Assembly (NCBI RefSeq): GCF_011752065.1
Contig: NZ_JAAIJY010000017.1
Span: forward strand, 1-64,000
Reading direction: 5' to 3'
Length of the DNA: 64,000 bases
From: Actinomyces sp. ZJ308
GTDB taxonomy: Bacteria; Actinomycetota; Actinomycetes; Actinomycetales; Actinomycetaceae
Shown here: positions 38,802-49,225 of the stretch, piece after piece
Position numbering within the stretch: position 1 is the stretch's first letter
How the letters are laid out: every line of letters begins with the position of its first letter
Program-made: the position numbers and the translations under genes
Notes under the pieces: generated by a model
What the model saw: the letters and a program-made list of their open reading frames with translations, nothing else
The model's database searches: none
Told to the model about the DNA's origin: nothing

Positions 38802-39683
38802 TCAGCTCAGCGGCTTGGGCTCGATGCCGTAGGGGGCCAGGCCCTCGGCGCCGCCGTCGGGCGCGGTGAGGACCCACACGCCACCGGGGACGACGGCCAC
38901 GGTGTGCTCCCACTGGGCGGCGTGGGAGCCGTCCTGGGTGACGACGGTCCAGCCGTCATCGAGCTCACGAGTGGCCGGGCTGCCGGCGGTGAGCATGGGC
39001 TCGATGGCCAGCACCATGCCGGGGCGCAGGCGCGGTCCGCGCCGCTTGATCGAGTAGTTGAGGACGTCGGGGGGCATGTGCATGCTCGTGCCGATGCCAT
39101 GGCCGACGTACTCCTGGAGGATCCCCAGCTCGTGGCCCTCGCGCTCGGCGGCCGCTGCCACCACGGCCTCGACGGCGTCGCCGACGGCGTTGAGGCGCAG
39201 CTCGCGCCCGCTCCCCTCCCCCGCGGCTGCGCGGGCGACGGCGGCGATGGCCGCCCACAGGGCCTCGCGGGTGGTGGTGTCCACGAGCCGGTCGGTCTGG
39301 CTGCGGTAGGTACCGCCGACGACGGTGGTGAAGGCGGCGTCGCCGTGCCACTGGGTGCCGTCGTCGTCGAGGATGTAGGCGCCGCAGTCGAAGGTGACGA
39401 GGTCGCCGTCGGCGAGGACCCTCTCACCGGGGATGCCGTGGACCACCTCGTCGTTGACGGAGATGCACACGGTGGCCGGGTAGTCGTAGTAGCCCAGGAA
39501 GTTCGAGTGCGCGCCGGTGGCCTCGATGACGCCGGCCGAGACGGCGTCGAGCTCGGCGGTGGTGATCCCGGCGCGCACCGCCTCGCGCAGGGCGGCGTGG
39601 ATGTCGGCGACGACGAGCCCGGCCCTGCGCATGAGGCGGACCTGCTGGGGGGTCTTGATCTGGATCTGCTCGCGTGAGAGCAC
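38802..39683 (-). CDS. map: Methionine aminopeptidase, type I
   Basis: Removes the initiator Met from nascent proteins. Metal ligands follow the family: Asp in VTFDCGAYILDDDG (two Asp), His in GHGIGTSMHMPPDVL, Glu in VLAIEPMLTAG and Glu in AQWEHTVAVV. INDEVVHGIPG-type text reads VNDEVVHGIPGERVL. 293 residues, with an insert near 140-160. It follows adk by 127 bp containing a weak hairpin. Confidence 0.95.
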   Translation of the reverse strand: MLSREQIQIKTPQQVRLMRRAGLVVADIHAALREAVRAGITTAELDAVSAGVIEATGAHSNFLGYYDYPATVCISVNDEVVHGIPGERVLADGDLVTFDCGAYILDDDGTQWHGDAAFTTVVGGTYRSQTDRLVDTTTREALWAAIAAVARAAAGEGSGRELRLNAVGDAVEAVVAAAAEREGHELGILQEYVGHGIGTSMHMPPDVLNYSIKRRGPRLRPGMVLAIEPMLTAGSPATRELDDGWTVVTQDGSHAAQWEHTVAVVPGGVWVLTAPDGGAEGLAPYGIEPKPLS

Positions 39684-39764
39684 GCTGCCTCCTGTGGTCG
39701 CGTGGGCGGTGGGAGTCTGTCAGGAGCGTTCCGAGGGGCGCCGGGACGGGCCGGAGCACACGGA

Positions 39765-39796
39765 GGCGGGCCGTCCGCGTGAGCAGACGACCCGCC
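39765..39796 (-). terminator. Possible attenuator between adk and map
   Basis: An 11-bp stem with one mismatch (39765-39775 with 39786-39796), loop 10, starts 15 bp past the adk stop. Weaker than the other hairpins of the locus. Confidence 0.4.
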
Positions 39797-39810
39797 GGTG
39801 GGGCCGGGTC

Positions 39811-40398
39811 TCAGGAGCCGGTGATGCCGCGGGCGGCGAGGGCCTCCATGATGCGGCCGGTGACGGCGTCGATCTCGCCCATGCCGTCGACCTGGACGAG
39901 CAGGCCGCGCTCGGCGTAGATGCCGGCCAGTGGCGCGGTGGACTCGGCGTAGACCTCGAGGCGACGGCGGATGACGGGCTCGGTGTCGTCGGCGCGCCCC
40001 TGCTCGCCGGCCCGCTTGAGCAGGCGGGCGATGACGGCCTCGGCGTCGGCGGTGATCTCGACGACGACGTCAAGGGCCAGGTCCGAGTCCTTCAGCATGG
40101 AGTCGAGCTCGCCGACCTGCGCGGTGGTGCGCGGGTAGCCGTCCAGGAGGAAGCCGGCCCTGCAGTCGGCCTGGGCGATGCGGTCGGCGACCATGGCGTT
40201 GGTGATGGAGTCGGGCACGTACTCGCCCTTGTCCATGTAGGCCTTGGCCCGGGTGCCGAGCTCGGTGGCGCCGGCGACGTTGGCGCGGAAGATGTCTCCG
40301 GTGGAGATGGCCGGGATGCCGAGGCGCTCGGCGATCCGAGCGGCCTGGGTGCCCTTGCCCGCTCCGGGGGGACCGAGAAGAACCATGCGTGCGCTCAT
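39811..40398 (-). CDS. adk: Adenylate kinase
   Basis: Interconverts ATP+AMP and 2 ADP. P-loop GPPGAGKGTQAARI at residues 8-21, AMP-binding GYPRTTAQV and the R-x4-D region VIRRRLEVYAEST. 195 residues: the short-LID form without zinc Cys, usual in actinobacteria. ATGA overlap with secY shows coupling. Confidence 0.96.
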   Translation of the reverse strand: MSARMVLLGPPGAGKGTQAARIAERLGIPAISTGDIFRANVAGATELGTRAKAYMDKGEYVPDSITNAMVADRIAQADCRAGFLLDGYPRTTAQVGELDSMLKDSDLALDVVVEITADAEAVIARLLKRAGEQGRADDTEPVIRRRLEVYAESTAPLAGIYAERGLLVQVDGMGEIDAVTGRIMEALAARGITGS

Positions 40399-41687
40399 GA
40401 CAGGAACCCTTCGTAGTGGCGCTGCTGCAGCTGGGAGTTGACTTCCTTGACCGTCTGGAGACCCACGCCCACCATGATGAGGATGGTGGTTCCGCCGAAG
40501 GGCAGGTGCTGGGACAGGTCCAGCCAGATCACGGCAAGCGTCGGGATGAGGGCGAGGACCACCAGGTAGATGGAGCCCGCCGCCGTGATGCGGTTGATGA
40601 CGTAGGACAGGTAGCGCACGGTGGGCTCACCGGCGCGGATGCCCGGTATGAATCCGCCGTAGCGCTTCATGTTGTCCGCGATCTCCTCGGCGTCGAAGGT
40701 GATGGCCGTGTAGAAGAAGGCGAAGAACAGGATGAGGATGCCGTAGGCGGTCAGGTAGATCGGGTGGGTCTGCTGCAGGTGGGTCATGATCCACTGCACC
40801 CACTTGCTCGTGGGGGTGCCGAAGCCGGCGATGAGCTGGGGCATGGCCAGGATCGAGGAGGCGAAGATGACGGGGATGACGCCGGCGGTGTTGATCTTGA
40901 CCGGGATGTAGGTGGTCGAGCCGCCGTACTGACGGCGCCCGATCATCCGCTTGGCGTACTGCACGGGGATGCGCCGCTGGGCCTGCTCGATGTAGACGAC
41001 GGCGAGGGTGGCCACCAGGACGACGCCCACGACGATGAGGAACTTGGCCGCACCGTTGTTGCCGCCGGCGATGGAGAACATGTTGGAGGGGAACTGGGCC
41101 ACGATGGAGGTGAAGATCAGCAGCGACATGCCGTTGCCGATGCCGCGCTCGGTGATGAGCTCGCCCAGCCACATGATGAGGCCGGTGCCGGCGGTCATGG
41201 TGATGATCATGAGCAGCATGGTGATGACCGAGCCACCGGGGATGATCTCGGCGGTGCAGCCGGGGAAGAGACGCCCGCTGTTGGCGGTGGCCACGATGGT
41301 GCTGGACTGGAGCAGCCCCAGTCCGATGGTGAGGTATCGGGTGTACTCGGTGAGCTTGGCGGTACCCGCCTGCCCCTCCTTGTGGAGCTCCTCGAAACGG
41401 GGGATGACCACCCGCAGGAGCTGGATGATGATGGAGGCGGTGATGTAGGGCATGATGCCCAGAGCGAAGACGCTCAGCTGCAGCAGCGCACCACCGGAGA
41501 AGACGTTGACGAGGCTGAGCAGGCCCTGGTCCTGGGTCTGACCGATACAGGTCTTGACGTTGGCCAGATTGACGCCTGGGGCCGGCAGGATCGACCCGAG
41601 CCGGAACAGGGCCATGATGCCGAGGGTAAAGAGCAGCTTCGCCCTGAGGTCTGGCGTTCTGAACGCCTGGGTGAACGCGCTGAGCAC
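40395..41687 (-). CDS. secY: Protein translocase channel subunit SecY
   Basis: Ten-helix core of the Sec channel. MLSAFTQAFRTPDLRAKLLF at the start, FSGGALLQLSVFALGIMPYI (plug/TM2), RMIGRRQYGGSTTYIPVKIN (cytoplasmic loop 4/5) and PFGGTTILIMVGVGLQTV near the end are all characteristic. 430 residues. A terminator-like hairpin lies between rplO and secY, so secY-adk may have its own promoter in the 365-bp gap. Confidence 0.97.
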   Translation of the reverse strand: MLSAFTQAFRTPDLRAKLLFTLGIMALFRLGSILPAPGVNLANVKTCIGQTQDQGLLSLVNVFSGGALLQLSVFALGIMPYITASIIIQLLRVVIPRFEELHKEGQAGTAKLTEYTRYLTIGLGLLQSSTIVATANSGRLFPGCTAEIIPGGSVITMLLMIITMTAGTGLIMWLGELITERGIGNGMSLLIFTSIVAQFPSNMFSIAGGNNGAAKFLIVVGVVLVATLAVVYIEQAQRRIPVQYAKRMIGRRQYGGSTTYIPVKINTAGVIPVIFASSILAMPQLIAGFGTPTSKWVQWIMTHLQQTHPIYLTAYGILILFFAFFYTAITFDAEEIADNMKRYGGFIPGIRAGEPTVRYLSYVINRITAAGSIYLVVLALIPTLAVIWLDLSQHLPFGGTTILIMVGVGLQTVKEVNSQLQQRHYEGFLS

Positions 41688-42052
41688 TCGATCTCCTGTG
41701 GACTCGGGGTTGGGTTCGGTCTTGCACGCAGCAAGGCGGAGCGCAGGGGAGCTGCGCCCGGTCCAGACTACCCCGCCGAGGTCTCGACCTGGGCGCTGAG
41801 ACGGCCTTGCAACGCCGATGAGGTGCGGGTTTTGTCACGTCTCGTCCCGGCTATGCGTCGTCGGGTGATCCAGCGCACCTCGCCGTCAGCCGGTGCCACC
41901 GGTCACTGTCCACCGGTCGGCGGGCCGGGATGCTCGACGTCGGAGCACGACGGACCCCGGCGGCCCAGGTCTCCCTGGACAGCCGGGGTCCGTGGCTGCT
42001 CATCAGCGCGGTTTCTTTGCGGAGCTCACTCCCCCGCCGAGAGACCGGGCGT
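41688..42052. other. Intergenic region rplO - secY
   Basis: 365 bp without a gene. The rplO-proximal part holds a strong hairpin (41950-41993); the remainder is GC-rich and should carry a secY promoter, but I cannot pick a reliable -10/-35. Confidence 0.5.
41950..41993 (-). terminator. Terminator after rplO
   Basis: A perfect 12-bp stem (41950-41961 with 41982-41993), 20-base loop with inner CCAGG/CCTGG pairing, about 60 bp past the rplO stop. Ends the spc-type unit ahead of secY. Confidence 0.7.
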
Positions 42053-42529
42053 TCAGCGTGCGGCGATGGTGCCGCCGGCGGCCTCGATCTTCTCCTTGGC
42101 GGAGCCGGACCAGGCGTCGGCCGTGAGCGTCAGGGCCACGGTGACGTCGCCGCCGCCGAGAACCTTGACGAGCTGGTTCTTGCGAACCGCGCCCTTGGCG
42201 ACGAGGTCCTCCACGGTCACCGTGCCGCCCTCGGGGAACAGCTCGGCGATGCGGCCGACGTTCACGGGCTGGTACTCGACACGGTTGGGGTTGCGGAAGC
42301 CGCGCAGCTTGGGGAGCCGCATGTGCAGCGGCATCTGGCCACCCTCGAAACCAGGACGGACCTGGTAACGCGCCTTGGTGCCCTTGGTACCGCGACCGGC
42401 GGTCTTGCCCTTGGACGCCTCACCACGACCCACGCGGGTCTTGGCCTTCTTGGCGCCGGGGGCGGGACGCAGGTGGTGCAGCTTGACGACGCGCACCTTC
42501 TCCTCCTGCGTGTTCTCGGTGTCAGCCAT
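42053..42529 (-). CDS. rplO: 50S ribosomal protein L15
   Basis: 158-residue L15: [20 protein letters not shown], the Gly-rich [17 protein letters not shown] tail region that threads the 50S subunit, and [22 protein letters not shown] at 42529 ([10 protein letters not shown]) is chosen over a start within rpmD. Just one base separates it from the rpmD stop. Confidence 0.96.
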   Translation of the reverse strand: MADTENTQEEKVRVVKLHHLRPAPGAKKAKTRVGRGEASKGKTAGRGTKGTKARYQVRPGFEGGQMPLHMRLPKLRGFRNPNRVEYQPVNVGRIAELFPEGGTVTVEDLVAKGAVRKNQLVKVLGGGDVTVALTLTADAWSGSAKEKIEAAGGTIAAR

Positions 42530-42530
42530 C

Positions 42531-42737
42531 TCAGACCTCCTCAACGGTGACCAGGTGGTGCACCGTGGCAATCAGGCCGCGCACGCTGGGGGTGTCCTCG
42601 CGCACGACGGACTGGCGGATCTTGCGCAGGCCCAGGGTCTTGAGGGACTCGCGCTGGCGGTGGGTGCCCCCGATGCCAGAGCGAATCTGAGTGACCTTGA
42701 GCTGCTTGGTCATCTGCTTCGATGCGGACTCAGCCAT
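42531..42737 (-). CDS. rpmD: 50S ribosomal protein L30
   Basis: 68 residues: [40 protein letters not shown] and [17 protein letters not shown] short N-terminal extension MAESASKQ begins at the ATG at 42737, which overlaps the rpsE stop (ATGA). Confidence 0.95.
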   Translation of the reverse strand: MAESASKQMTKQLKVTQIRSGIGGTHRQRESLKTLGLRKIRQSVVREDTPSVRGLIATVHHLVTVEEV

Positions 42738-43444
42738 CACGCACCCACTCCTTCAGCGGCCTTCTCGGCCTCCTGCTTCTCGGCCTGGGCGCGCTTGTCG
42801 GCCTCGCCCTCGGCACGGGCCCGCAGCATGGACTGCGGGGCGACGTCCTCCAGGGGCAGGCCTCGGCGGGCCGCGACGACCTCGGGCTGCTCAAGCTGCT
42901 TGAGGGCGTCCACCGTGGCGTGCACGATGTTGATCGCGTTGGAGGAGCCCAGCGACTTGGACAGGATGTCGTGGACACCGGCGCAGTCCAGCACGGCGCG
43001 CACCGGACCACCGGCGATAACACCGGTACCGGGGGAGGCCGGGCGCAGGAGGACGACTCCGGCGGAGTCCTCGCCCTGGACCAGGTGCGGGATGGTGCGG
43101 CGGATCATCGGGACGTGGAAGAAGTTCTTCTTCGCGATCTCGACGGCCTTGGCGATGGCGGCGGGAACTTCCTTCGCCTTGCCGTAGCCCACGCCGACGG
43201 TGCCCTCACCGTCACCGACGACCACGAGGGCCGTGAAGGTGAAGCGGCGGCCGCCCTTGACGACCTTGGACACGCGGTTAATGGCGACGACGCGCTCGAT
43301 GTACTTGTCGTCGTTGCCGCGACCACGGTCGCGGCGGTCGTTGTTGCGGTCGCGGCGGCCGCGGCCCTCGCCCCGGCGCTCGTCGTTCTCGCGCTGGGCC
43401 GAGCCGTCGGACGACGCGGACCTGTCTCGCTGCGGTGCAGCCAT
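42737..43444 (-). CDS. rpsE: 30S ribosomal protein S5
   Basis: The S5 core spans about residues 45-200: [20 protein letters not shown], the [20 protein letters not shown] loop, [20 protein letters not shown] and [16 protein letters not shown] 40-residue Arg/Asp-rich N-terminal tail and an acidic Ala/Glu tail flank it, both usual in actinobacteria. 235 residues. Confidence 0.96.
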   Translation of the reverse strand: MAAPQRDRSASSDGSAQRENDERRGEGRGRRDRNNDRRDRGRGNDDKYIERVVAINRVSKVVKGGRRFTFTALVVVGDGEGTVGVGYGKAKEVPAAIAKAVEIAKKNFFHVPMIRRTIPHLVQGEDSAGVVLLRPASPGTGVIAGGPVRAVLDCAGVHDILSKSLGSSNAINIVHATVDALKQLEQPEVVAARRGLPLEDVAPQSMLRARAEGEADKRAQAEKQEAEKAAEGVGA

Positions 43445-43478
43445 CAGATGTTCCTCTGCTTTCTCGTCGTCTTAGTGC

Positions 43479-43859
43479 TCACAGCTTCAGGCCGCCCTCG
43501 CGGGCGCCCTCGGCGACGGCCGCGACACGGCCGTGGTACTTGTTGCCGCCGCGGTCGAACACGACTGCCTCAATGCCCAGCGCCTTGGCACGCTCGGCGA
43601 TGAGCTCGCCGACCTTGTGGGCGGCGCCCACCTTGTGGCCCTCGACGCCCTTGGCGGCCTCCTCCAGGGTGGAGGCGGCGCACAGGGTGTGGCCGATGGT
43701 GTCGTCGACGACCTGGGCCACCATGTGGCGGTTGGACCGGGTGACCACCAGGCGGGGACGCTCGGGGGTGCCGGAGATGTGCTTGCGCACGCGCTGGTGG
43801 CGGATCTTGCGGGCGATGGCGCGGGGGTTGCCCTTGCCCCTCTTGATCGAGTAAGCCAT
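43479..43859 (-). CDS. rplR: 50S ribosomal protein L18
   Basis: 126-residue 5S-rRNA-binding protein: [63 protein letters not shown] at 43859 chosen since the next upstream Met lies in rplF stop context. Confidence 0.96.
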   Translation of the reverse strand: MAYSIKRGKGNPRAIARKIRHQRVRKHISGTPERPRLVVTRSNRHMVAQVVDDTIGHTLCAASTLEEAAKGVEGHKVGAAHKVGELIAERAKALGIEAVVFDRGGNKYHGRVAAVAEGAREGGLKL

Positions 43860-43861
43860 GG

Positions 43862-44401
43862 TCACTTACCAGCCTTTCCGACCTTGCGGCGCACGTTCTC
43901 GCCGGCGTAGCGCACGCCCTTGCCCTTGTAGGGCTCCGGCGGGCGGATCTTGCGAATGTTCGCCGCGACCTCGCCGACCTGCTCCTTGGAGATACCGGAG
44001 ACGGTGATCTTCAGGTTGCCGTCGACCGTGAAGGTGATGCCCTCGGGGGGCTCGACGGTCACGGTGTGGGAGAAGCCGAGGGAGAGCTCGATGCCCTGGC
44101 CCTTGGCCGCAACGCGGTAACCGGTGCCGACGATCTCGAGCTGCTTGGAGTAGCCCTCGGTGACGCCGACCACCATGTTGTTGATAAGGGTGCGCGACAG
44201 TCCGTGCAGCGAGCGCGAGCGGCGCTCGTCGTCGGGACTCGTGACCAGGATGGAGCCGTCCTCCTGGCGAGTGACGCTCAGGGGCTCGCTGATCGTGCGG
44301 GACAGGGTGCCCTTGGGGCCCTTGACCGTCACGTCCTGGCCTTCGATGGTGACGTCCACTCCGGCGGGAACCGGAACGGGGAGCCGTCCGATACGAGACA
44401 T
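43862..44401 (-). CDS. rplF: 50S ribosomal protein L6
   Basis: 179-residue two-domain L6: [38 protein letters not shown], and the signature [20 protein letters not shown]. Normal length and start. Confidence 0.97.
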   Translation of the reverse strand: MSRIGRLPVPVPAGVDVTIEGQDVTVKGPKGTLSRTISEPLSVTRQEDGSILVTSPDDERRSRSLHGLSRTLINNMVVGVTEGYSKQLEIVGTGYRVAAKGQGIELSLGFSHTVTVEPPEGITFTVDGNLKITVSGISKEQVGEVAANIRKIRPPEPYKGKGVRYAGENVRRKVGKAGK

Positions 44402-44422
44402 GGTTTTCCTCCGTTCCTTCTC

Positions 44423-44815
44423 TTACCAGACGTAGGCGAGGACTTCGCCGCCCACGCCTCGCGACTCGGCCTGCCTGTCGGTCAGGAGGCCGGAGGAGGT
44501 GGACAGGATCGCCACTCCCAGGCCGCCGAGGACCTTGGGCAGGTTGGTGGACTTGGCGTAGACGCGCAGGCCGGGCTTGGAGATCCGGCGCAGGCCCTGG
44601 ATGGCCCGCTGGCGGTTGGCTCCGTACTTGAGGCTCAGCGTGAGCGTCTTGCCGACCTCCGCGTCCGTGACCTCGTAGCCGGCGATGTAGCCCTCGGACT
44701 TGAGCATCTCAGCGATGTTCACCTTGAGCTTGCTCGACGGCATCGACACGGTGTCGTGGTAGGCGCTGTTTGCGTTGCGCAGACGGGTCAGCATGTCTGC
44801 GATGGGGTCTGTCAT
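44423..44815 (-). CDS. rpsH: 30S ribosomal protein S8
   Basis: 130 residues: [40 protein letters not shown], and [19 protein letters not shown] at the rRNA-binding C-terminus. The Met at 44815 is chosen; a Met two codons earlier is also in frame. S8 commonly represses its own operon in E. coli; no such site is evident here. Confidence 0.97.
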   Translation of the reverse strand: MTDPIADMLTRLRNANSAYHDTVSMPSSKLKVNIAEMLKSEGYIAGYEVTDAEVGKTLTLSLKYGANRQRAIQGLRRISKPGLRVYAKSTNLPKVLGGLGVAILSTSSGLLTDRQAESRGVGGEVLAYVW

Positions 44816-44879
44816 TGTCATGAGTGGGCCTTGGCCCTTCCTCGTCGTGGTTTCCTTACCGGACCTGCGACGTAAGTTC

Positions 44880-45065
44880 TTACCAGCTGGACTTGCTCAC
44901 GCCCGGGAGCTCGCCGCGAAGGGCCATCTCACGCAGGCAGATACGGCACAGGCCGAACTTGCGGTACACCGAGTGCGGGCGGCCGCAGCGCTGGCAGCGC
45001 GTGTAGGCACGGACACCGAACTTGGGCTTGCGGTTCGCCTTCTCAATCAGAGCGGTCTTCGCCAT
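44880..45065 (-). CDS. rpsN: 30S ribosomal protein S14, zinc type
   Basis: 61 residues with two CxxC pairs, [20 protein letters not shown], so the short zinc-binding (C+) form, ending [10 protein letters not shown]. 2 bp from the rplE stop side and 65 bp above rpsH. Confidence 0.97.
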   Translation of the reverse strand: MAKTALIEKANRKPKFGVRAYTRCQRCGRPHSVYRKFGLCRICLREMALRGELPGVSKSSW

Positions 45066-45066
45066 G

Positions 45067-45624
45067 TCACTTCTCCTTGAAGGGGAAGCCGAGCTGCTTG
45101 AGCAGCGAGCGGGCCTCCTCGTCGGTCTTGGCCGTGGTCACCACGGTGATGTCCATGCCGCGGACGCGGTCGATCTGGTCCTGGTCGATCTCGTGGAAGA
45201 CGGCCTGCTCGGTCAGACCGAAGGTGTAGTTGCCGTTCCCGTCGAACTGCTTGGGGCTGAGCCCGCGGAAGTCGCGGATGCGGGGCAGGGAGATCGACAC
45301 CAGGCGGTCCAGGAACTCCCACATGCGGTCACCGCGCAGCGTGGAGTGCGCGCCGATCGGCATGCCCTCACGCAGCTTGAACTGCGCGATGGACTTGCGG
45401 GCCCGGGTGACCTGGGGCTTCTGACCCGTGATGGCGGCGAGGTCGCGCACGGCGCCCTCGATCATCTTGGAGTCGTGGGCGGCCTCGCCCACACCCATGT
45501 TGACGACGACCTTGACGACGCGCCCGACCTCCATCACGTTGTCGTGGTGGAACTCCTTGAGCAGGGCGGGGCGCACCTCCTCGGTGTACTTCGTCTTGAG
45601 ACGGGGGGTGGTCTTGTCAGCCAT
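45067..45624 (-). CDS. rplE: 50S ribosomal protein L5
   Basis: 185 residues, binds 5S r[84 protein letters not shown] at 45624 fits the family; it lies 2 bp after the rplX stop. Confidence 0.97.
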   Translation of the reverse strand: MADKTTPRLKTKYTEEVRPALLKEFHHDNVMEVGRVVKVVVNMGVGEAAHDSKMIEGAVRDLAAITGQKPQVTRARKSIAQFKLREGMPIGAHSTLRGDRMWEFLDRLVSISLPRIRDFRGLSPKQFDGNGNYTFGLTEQAVFHEIDQDQIDRVRGMDITVVTTAKTDEEARSLLKQLGFPFKEK

Positions 45625-45626
45625 GG

Positions 45627-45971
45627 TCACAGGTCCTCCCCGCTCTTCTTGGCGTAGCGCACGCGGACGGTGCGCTTGCGGCCGTTGGGACGCACGCCCT
45701 CCTCGACGCGGAAGCCCACGCGGGTGCGCTTCTTGGTCTTGGGGTCGACGAGCATGACGTTGGAGGCGTGGATGGGCGCCTCAACGGTCTCGATGCCGCC
45801 GGTGCGGGCGCCCTGCTGGGACTGCCCCACCTTGGTGTGCTTGGTAACGCGCTGGACGCCCTCGACGATGACACGGTCAGTGCCCTTGAGGACCTCCAGG
45901 ACGCGGCCGGTCTTGCCCTTGTCCTTACCGGCGATGACGATGACCTGGTCGCCCTTCTTGATGCGTGCCAT
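45627..45971 (-). CDS. rplX: 50S ribosomal protein L24
   Basis: 114 residues, assembly-initiating protein with a KOW motif at the N-terminus: [30 protein letters not shown], then [20 protein letters not shown]. Standard length. Confidence 0.97.
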   Translation of the reverse strand: MARIKKGDQVIVIAGKDKGKTGRVLEVLKGTDRVIVEGVQRVTKHTKVGQSQQGARTGGIETVEAPIHASNVMLVDPKTKKRTRVGFRVEEGVRPNGRKRTVRVRYAKKSGEDL

Positions 45972-45973
45972 GT

Positions 45974-46342
45974 TCAGATCACCTCCGGGGCGAGCGAGAC
46001 GATGCGCATGAACTTCTTCTCGCGAAGCTCACGGCCGACGGGGCCGAAGATGCGCGTACCGCGCGGCTCTCCGTCGTTCTTGAGGATGACGGCGGCGTTC
46101 TCGTCGAAGCGGATGTATGAGCCGTCGGGACGACGACGCTCCTTGCGGGCACGCACGACGACGGCCTTGACGACCTCGCCCTTCTTCACGTTGCCGCCGG
46201 GAATGGCGTCCTTGACGGTGGCGACGATCGTGTCGCCGATACCCGCATAGCGCCGACCCGATCCACCGAGAACACGGATGCAAAGGATCTCCTTGGCACC
46301 GGTGTTGTCGGCGACCTTCAGTCGCGACTCCTGCTGGATCAT
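45974..46342 (-). CDS. rplN: 50S ribosomal protein L14
   Basis: 122 residues: [60 protein letters not shown], ending VSLAPEVI. It opens a new unit: 402 bp lie between it and rpsQ, with a hairpin near rpsQ, so a promoter is expected here. Confidence 0.97.
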   Translation of the reverse strand: MIQQESRLKVADNTGAKEILCIRVLGGSGRRYAGIGDTIVATVKDAIPGGNVKKGEVVKAVVVRARKERRRPDGSYIRFDENAAVILKNDGEPRGTRIFGPVGRELREKKFMRIVSLAPEVI

Positions 46343-46744
46343 TGAGTGTTCTCCTGTCGTCGAGCCGGTTCTCAGGAAGCTCCCGAGCCTGGCCGAACGT
46401 TCTTCTGGTCTTGCGCACGTCTCCCCCGGCCGCAGGCCGCACGAGGCCGACCCAGGGATGGGGGATGTCCGCGGTACGCTCTCCCGGCAGACACAGGCGC
46501 AGAATGCACGAGGTCTCTGCCGGGCGCACCGAGGGCGCGCGCAACTCCATTAGCCTAGTCCAGCCGCCGCATCAAGCGGTACCTGAGACCACCACCCCGC
46601 CCTGTGCCTTTGCTCACCGGCTTTTCCCGGTCTCCCGGCTCATTCATCGAGCCCCGGGAGCACGACGACGCCGCAGCCTCCCGGGTGGGATGCTGCGGCG
46701 TCGGGGGCCGTTTCGACGTCGTCGAGCCGGCGTTCAGCCGAGGG
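46343..46744. other. Intergenic region rpsQ - rplN
   Basis: 402 bp without a gene, unusual because these genes are normally close. It holds a hairpin after rpsQ (46667-46702) and, by position, the promoter for rplN-rplO. No RNA gene recognised. Confidence 0.5.
46667..46702 (-). terminator. Hairpin after rpsQ
   Basis: A perfect 11-bp stem GACGCCGCAGC/GCTGCGGCGTC (46667-46677, 46692-46702), loop 14 bp, 43 bp past the rpsQ stop. No T tract. It splits the S10 unit from the rplN unit. Confidence 0.65.
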
Positions 46745-47038
46745 TCACTTGGCGCGCTCGAGGATCTCCAGGAGGCGGAAGTGCTTGGTGGCGCTCAGCG
46801 GGCGGGTCTCCATGATGGAGACGAGATCGCCGACGCCGGCCTCGTTGTTCTCGTCGTGGACCTTGACCTTCTTGGAGCGACGGAGAACCTTGCCGTACAG
46901 GGAGTGCTTGTAGCGCTCCTCGACGAGGACGACCACCGTCTTGTCCATCTTGTCGGAGACGACGTAGCCGCGACGCACCTTGCGCTGGGGGCGCTCGGTG
47001 GCCTGCTCGACGTTCTCAGTGCTGGTCTGCTCGCTCAC
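46745..47038 (-). CDS. rpsQ: 30S ribosomal protein S17
   Basis: 97 residues; the core is [40 protein letters not shown] and [21 protein letters not shown] 15-residue polar extension precedes the core. Overlaps rpmC by 4 bp. Confidence 0.96.
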   Translation of the reverse strand: MSEQTSTENVEQATERPQRKVRRGYVVSDKMDKTVVVLVEERYKHSLYGKVLRRSKKVKVHDENNEAGVGDLVSIMETRPLSATKHFRLLEILERAK

Positions 47039-47280
47039 TTGGACTCCTCCGTGCTCGGGGCGGTGCGAATACCGAGCTCACGCTCGCGCACGATCGTGTA
47101 GATACGGGCGATGTCGCGACGCACAGCCTTGAGACGTCCGTGGTCCTCGAGCTGGCCGGTCGCCGAGGCGAACCGGAGGTTGAACAGCTCGGCCTTGGCC
47201 TTGGAGAGCTCCTCGGCGAGGCGCTCGTTGTCCATGCCGTCGAGGTCGGCGGGGGTCAGGCCCTTGGAACCGATTGCCAT
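47035..47280 (-). CDS. rpmC: 50S ribosomal protein L29
   Basis: 81 residues: [59 protein letters not shown], the two-helix L29 fold at the tunnel exit. ATG at 47280 shares a base with the rplP stop. Confidence 0.96.
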   Translation of the reverse strand: MAIGSKGLTPADLDGMDNERLAEELSKAKAELFNLRFASATGQLEDHGRLKAVRRDIARIYTIVRERELGIRTAPSTEESK

Positions 47281-47699
47281 CAGACGTCACCACCCTCACG
47301 AGTCACGAAACGGGTCTTCATCGGAAGCTTGTGCTGTGCGCGGCGCATGGCCTCGCGGGCGAGGGCCTCGTCGACACCGCCGAGCTCGAACAGGATGCGT
47401 CCGGGCTTGACGTTGGCGATCCACCACTCGGGTGCACCCTTACCGGAACCCATACGGGTCTCGGCGGGCTTCTTGGTCAGGGGGCGGTCCGGGAAGATGT
47501 TGATCCACACCTTGCCGCCACGCTTGATGTGGCGGGTCATGGCGATACGGGCCGCCTCGATCTGGCGGTTGGTGATGTAGGCGGGCTCGAGAGCCTGGAT
47601 GCCGTACTCACCGAAGGCGATCTGGTTGCCGCCCTTGGAAAGGCCCGTGCGGTGCGGGCGGTGCTGCTTGCGGAACTTGGTCCGGCGGGGAATGAGCAC
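47280..47699 (-). CDS. rplP: 50S ribosomal protein L16
   Basis: 139 residues: [60 protein letters not shown]. Contacts the A-site tRNA elbow and 5S region. 3 bp after rpsC. Confidence 0.97.
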   Translation of the reverse strand: MLIPRRTKFRKQHRPHRTGLSKGGNQIAFGEYGIQALEPAYITNRQIEAARIAMTRHIKRGGKVWINIFPDRPLTKKPAETRMGSGKGAPEWWIANVKPGRILFELGGVDEALAREAMRRAQHKLPMKTRFVTREGGDV

Positions 47700-47702
47700 G
47701 GC

Positions 47703-48524
47703 TCAGGCCTCCGTTCCCTGGTCTGCGGCAGCGGTCTCGGCGGCCGGCGTCTGCTCGGCGGCCTGCTGCTGCTCGGTGTTCTGACGCGAACCGCGCTCAC
47801 CGCGGTCGCCACGACGGCCGCCGCGGCGCTCGCCCCGGCCCCGGCCACGGGAGCCGGACTCGGCCTGCTGGCGGGCGAACTCACGCTCGGTGATGTCGCC
47901 CTTGTAGATCCACACCTTGACGCCGAGGCGGCCGAAGGTGGTCTTGGCCTCGTAGAAGCCGTAGTCGATGTTCGCGCGCAGGGTGTGCAGCGGCACGCGC
48001 CCCTCGCGGTAGAACTCGCTGCGGCTCATCTCGGCGCCGCCCAGGCGGCCGGAGCACTGCACCCGGATGCCCTTGGCACCGGCGCGCATCGCGGACTGCA
48101 TGCCCTTGCGCATCGCGCGACGGAAGGACACGCGGGAGGCGAGCTGCTCGGCGATGCCCTGGGCGACCAGCTGGGCGTCCAGGTCGGGGCTCTTGACCTC
48201 GAGGATGTTGAGCTGGACCTGCTTGCCGGTCAGCTTCTCGAGCTGACCGCGCAGGCGCTCGGCCTCGGCCCCGCGCCGACCGATGACGATGCCGGGACGG
48301 GCGGTGTGCAGGTCGACGCGCACGCGGTCACGGGTGCGCTCGATGTCGACCTTGGAGATACCGGCCCGCTCCATGCCGTCCTCCATGAGGCGGCGGATCT
48401 TGACATCCTCCTCCACGAAGTCGCGGTAGCGCTGACCGGGCTTGGTGGAGTCGGCGAACCAGCGCGAGCGGTGGTCCGTGGTGATGCCCAGGCGGAACCC
48501 GGTCGGGTTGACCTTCTGCCCCAT
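47703..48524 (-). CDS. rpsC: 30S ribosomal protein S3
   Basis: 273 residues: [20 protein letters not shown], the KH domain with [20 protein letters not shown], and [20 protein letters not shown]. After residue 215 a Gly/Arg-rich then Gln/Ala-rich tail of about 55 residues extends the family core. One-base overlap with the rplV stop. Confidence 0.97.
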   Translation of the reverse strand: MGQKVNPTGFRLGITTDHRSRWFADSTKPGQRYRDFVEEDVKIRRLMEDGMERAGISKVDIERTRDRVRVDLHTARPGIVIGRRGAEAERLRGQLEKLTGKQVQLNILEVKSPDLDAQLVAQGIAEQLASRVSFRRAMRKGMQSAMRAGAKGIRVQCSGRLGGAEMSRSEFYREGRVPLHTLRANIDYGFYEAKTTFGRLGVKVWIYKGDITEREFARQQAESGSRGRGRGERRGGRRGDRGERGSRQNTEQQQAAEQTPAAETAAADQGTEA

Positions 48525-48901
48525 TACCGGGCTCCTTCCTTCGTTGCGGCGTCGGACTTGTCCCCGACGATGACGGTGATGTGGCTGGTGCGCTTGAGGA
48601 TCCTGCTGGCCCGGCCCTGTGCCCGGGGACGGAACCGCTTCAGGGTGGGACCCTCGTCGGCGAACGCCTCGATGATGAACAGGTCGTTCTCGTCGAAACG
48701 CTCACCGTCACGCTCAGCCTTGAACCGGGCGTTGGCGATTGCGGACTCGAGGACCTTGCGCACCGGCACCGCAGCGGCCTGCGGGGCGAATCGGAGCACG
48801 TTGACGGCCTCGACGGCGCGCTTGCCGCGGACGACGTCCACGACCCGACGCGCCTTCATCGGCGTGCAGCGCACGTACTTGGCCTGCGCCTTGGCTTCCA
48901 T
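48524..48901 (-). CDS. rplV: 50S ribosomal protein L22
   Basis: 125 residues: [25 protein letters not shown]-like core reading [20 protein letters not shown], and the tunnel-lining hairpin with [20 protein letters not shown]. Macrolide-resistance hairpin sequence looks ordinary. Confidence 0.97.
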   Translation of the reverse strand: MEAKAQAKYVRCTPMKARRVVDVVRGKRAVEAVNVLRFAPQAAAVPVRKVLESAIANARFKAERDGERFDENDLFIIEAFADEGPTLKRFRPRAQGRASRILKRTSHITVIVGDKSDAATKEGAR

Positions 48902-48932
48902 GTTCTCTGCCTCTCAAACTTTCCGACGTCCG

Positions 48933-49211
48933 TCAGCGACGCGACTTGCGGTCGTCCTTGACGTGCCCGCGGAAGGTGCGGGTCGGAGCGAACTCACCGA
49001 GCTTGTGGCCCACCATGGACTCGGTAACGAAGACCGGCACGTGCTTGCGACCGTCGTGGACGGCGAAGGTGTGCCCCAGGAAGTCCGGCGTGATGACCGA
49101 ACGGCGGGACCAGGTCTTAATGACGTTCTTGGTGCCCTTCTCGTTCTGAGCGTCCACCTTCTTGATGAGGTGGTCGTCGACGAAGGGACCCTTCTTCAGA
49201 CTACGCGGCAT
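48933..49211 (-). CDS. rpsS: 30S ribosomal protein S19
   Basis: 92 residues: [60 protein letters not shown]. Standard. Confidence 0.97.
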   Translation of the reverse strand: MPRSLKKGPFVDDHLIKKVDAQNEKGTKNVIKTWSRRSVITPDFLGHTFAVHDGRKHVPVFVTESMVGHKLGEFAPTRTFRGHVKDDRKSRR

Positions 49212-49225
49212 GATTCAGGCTCCTA

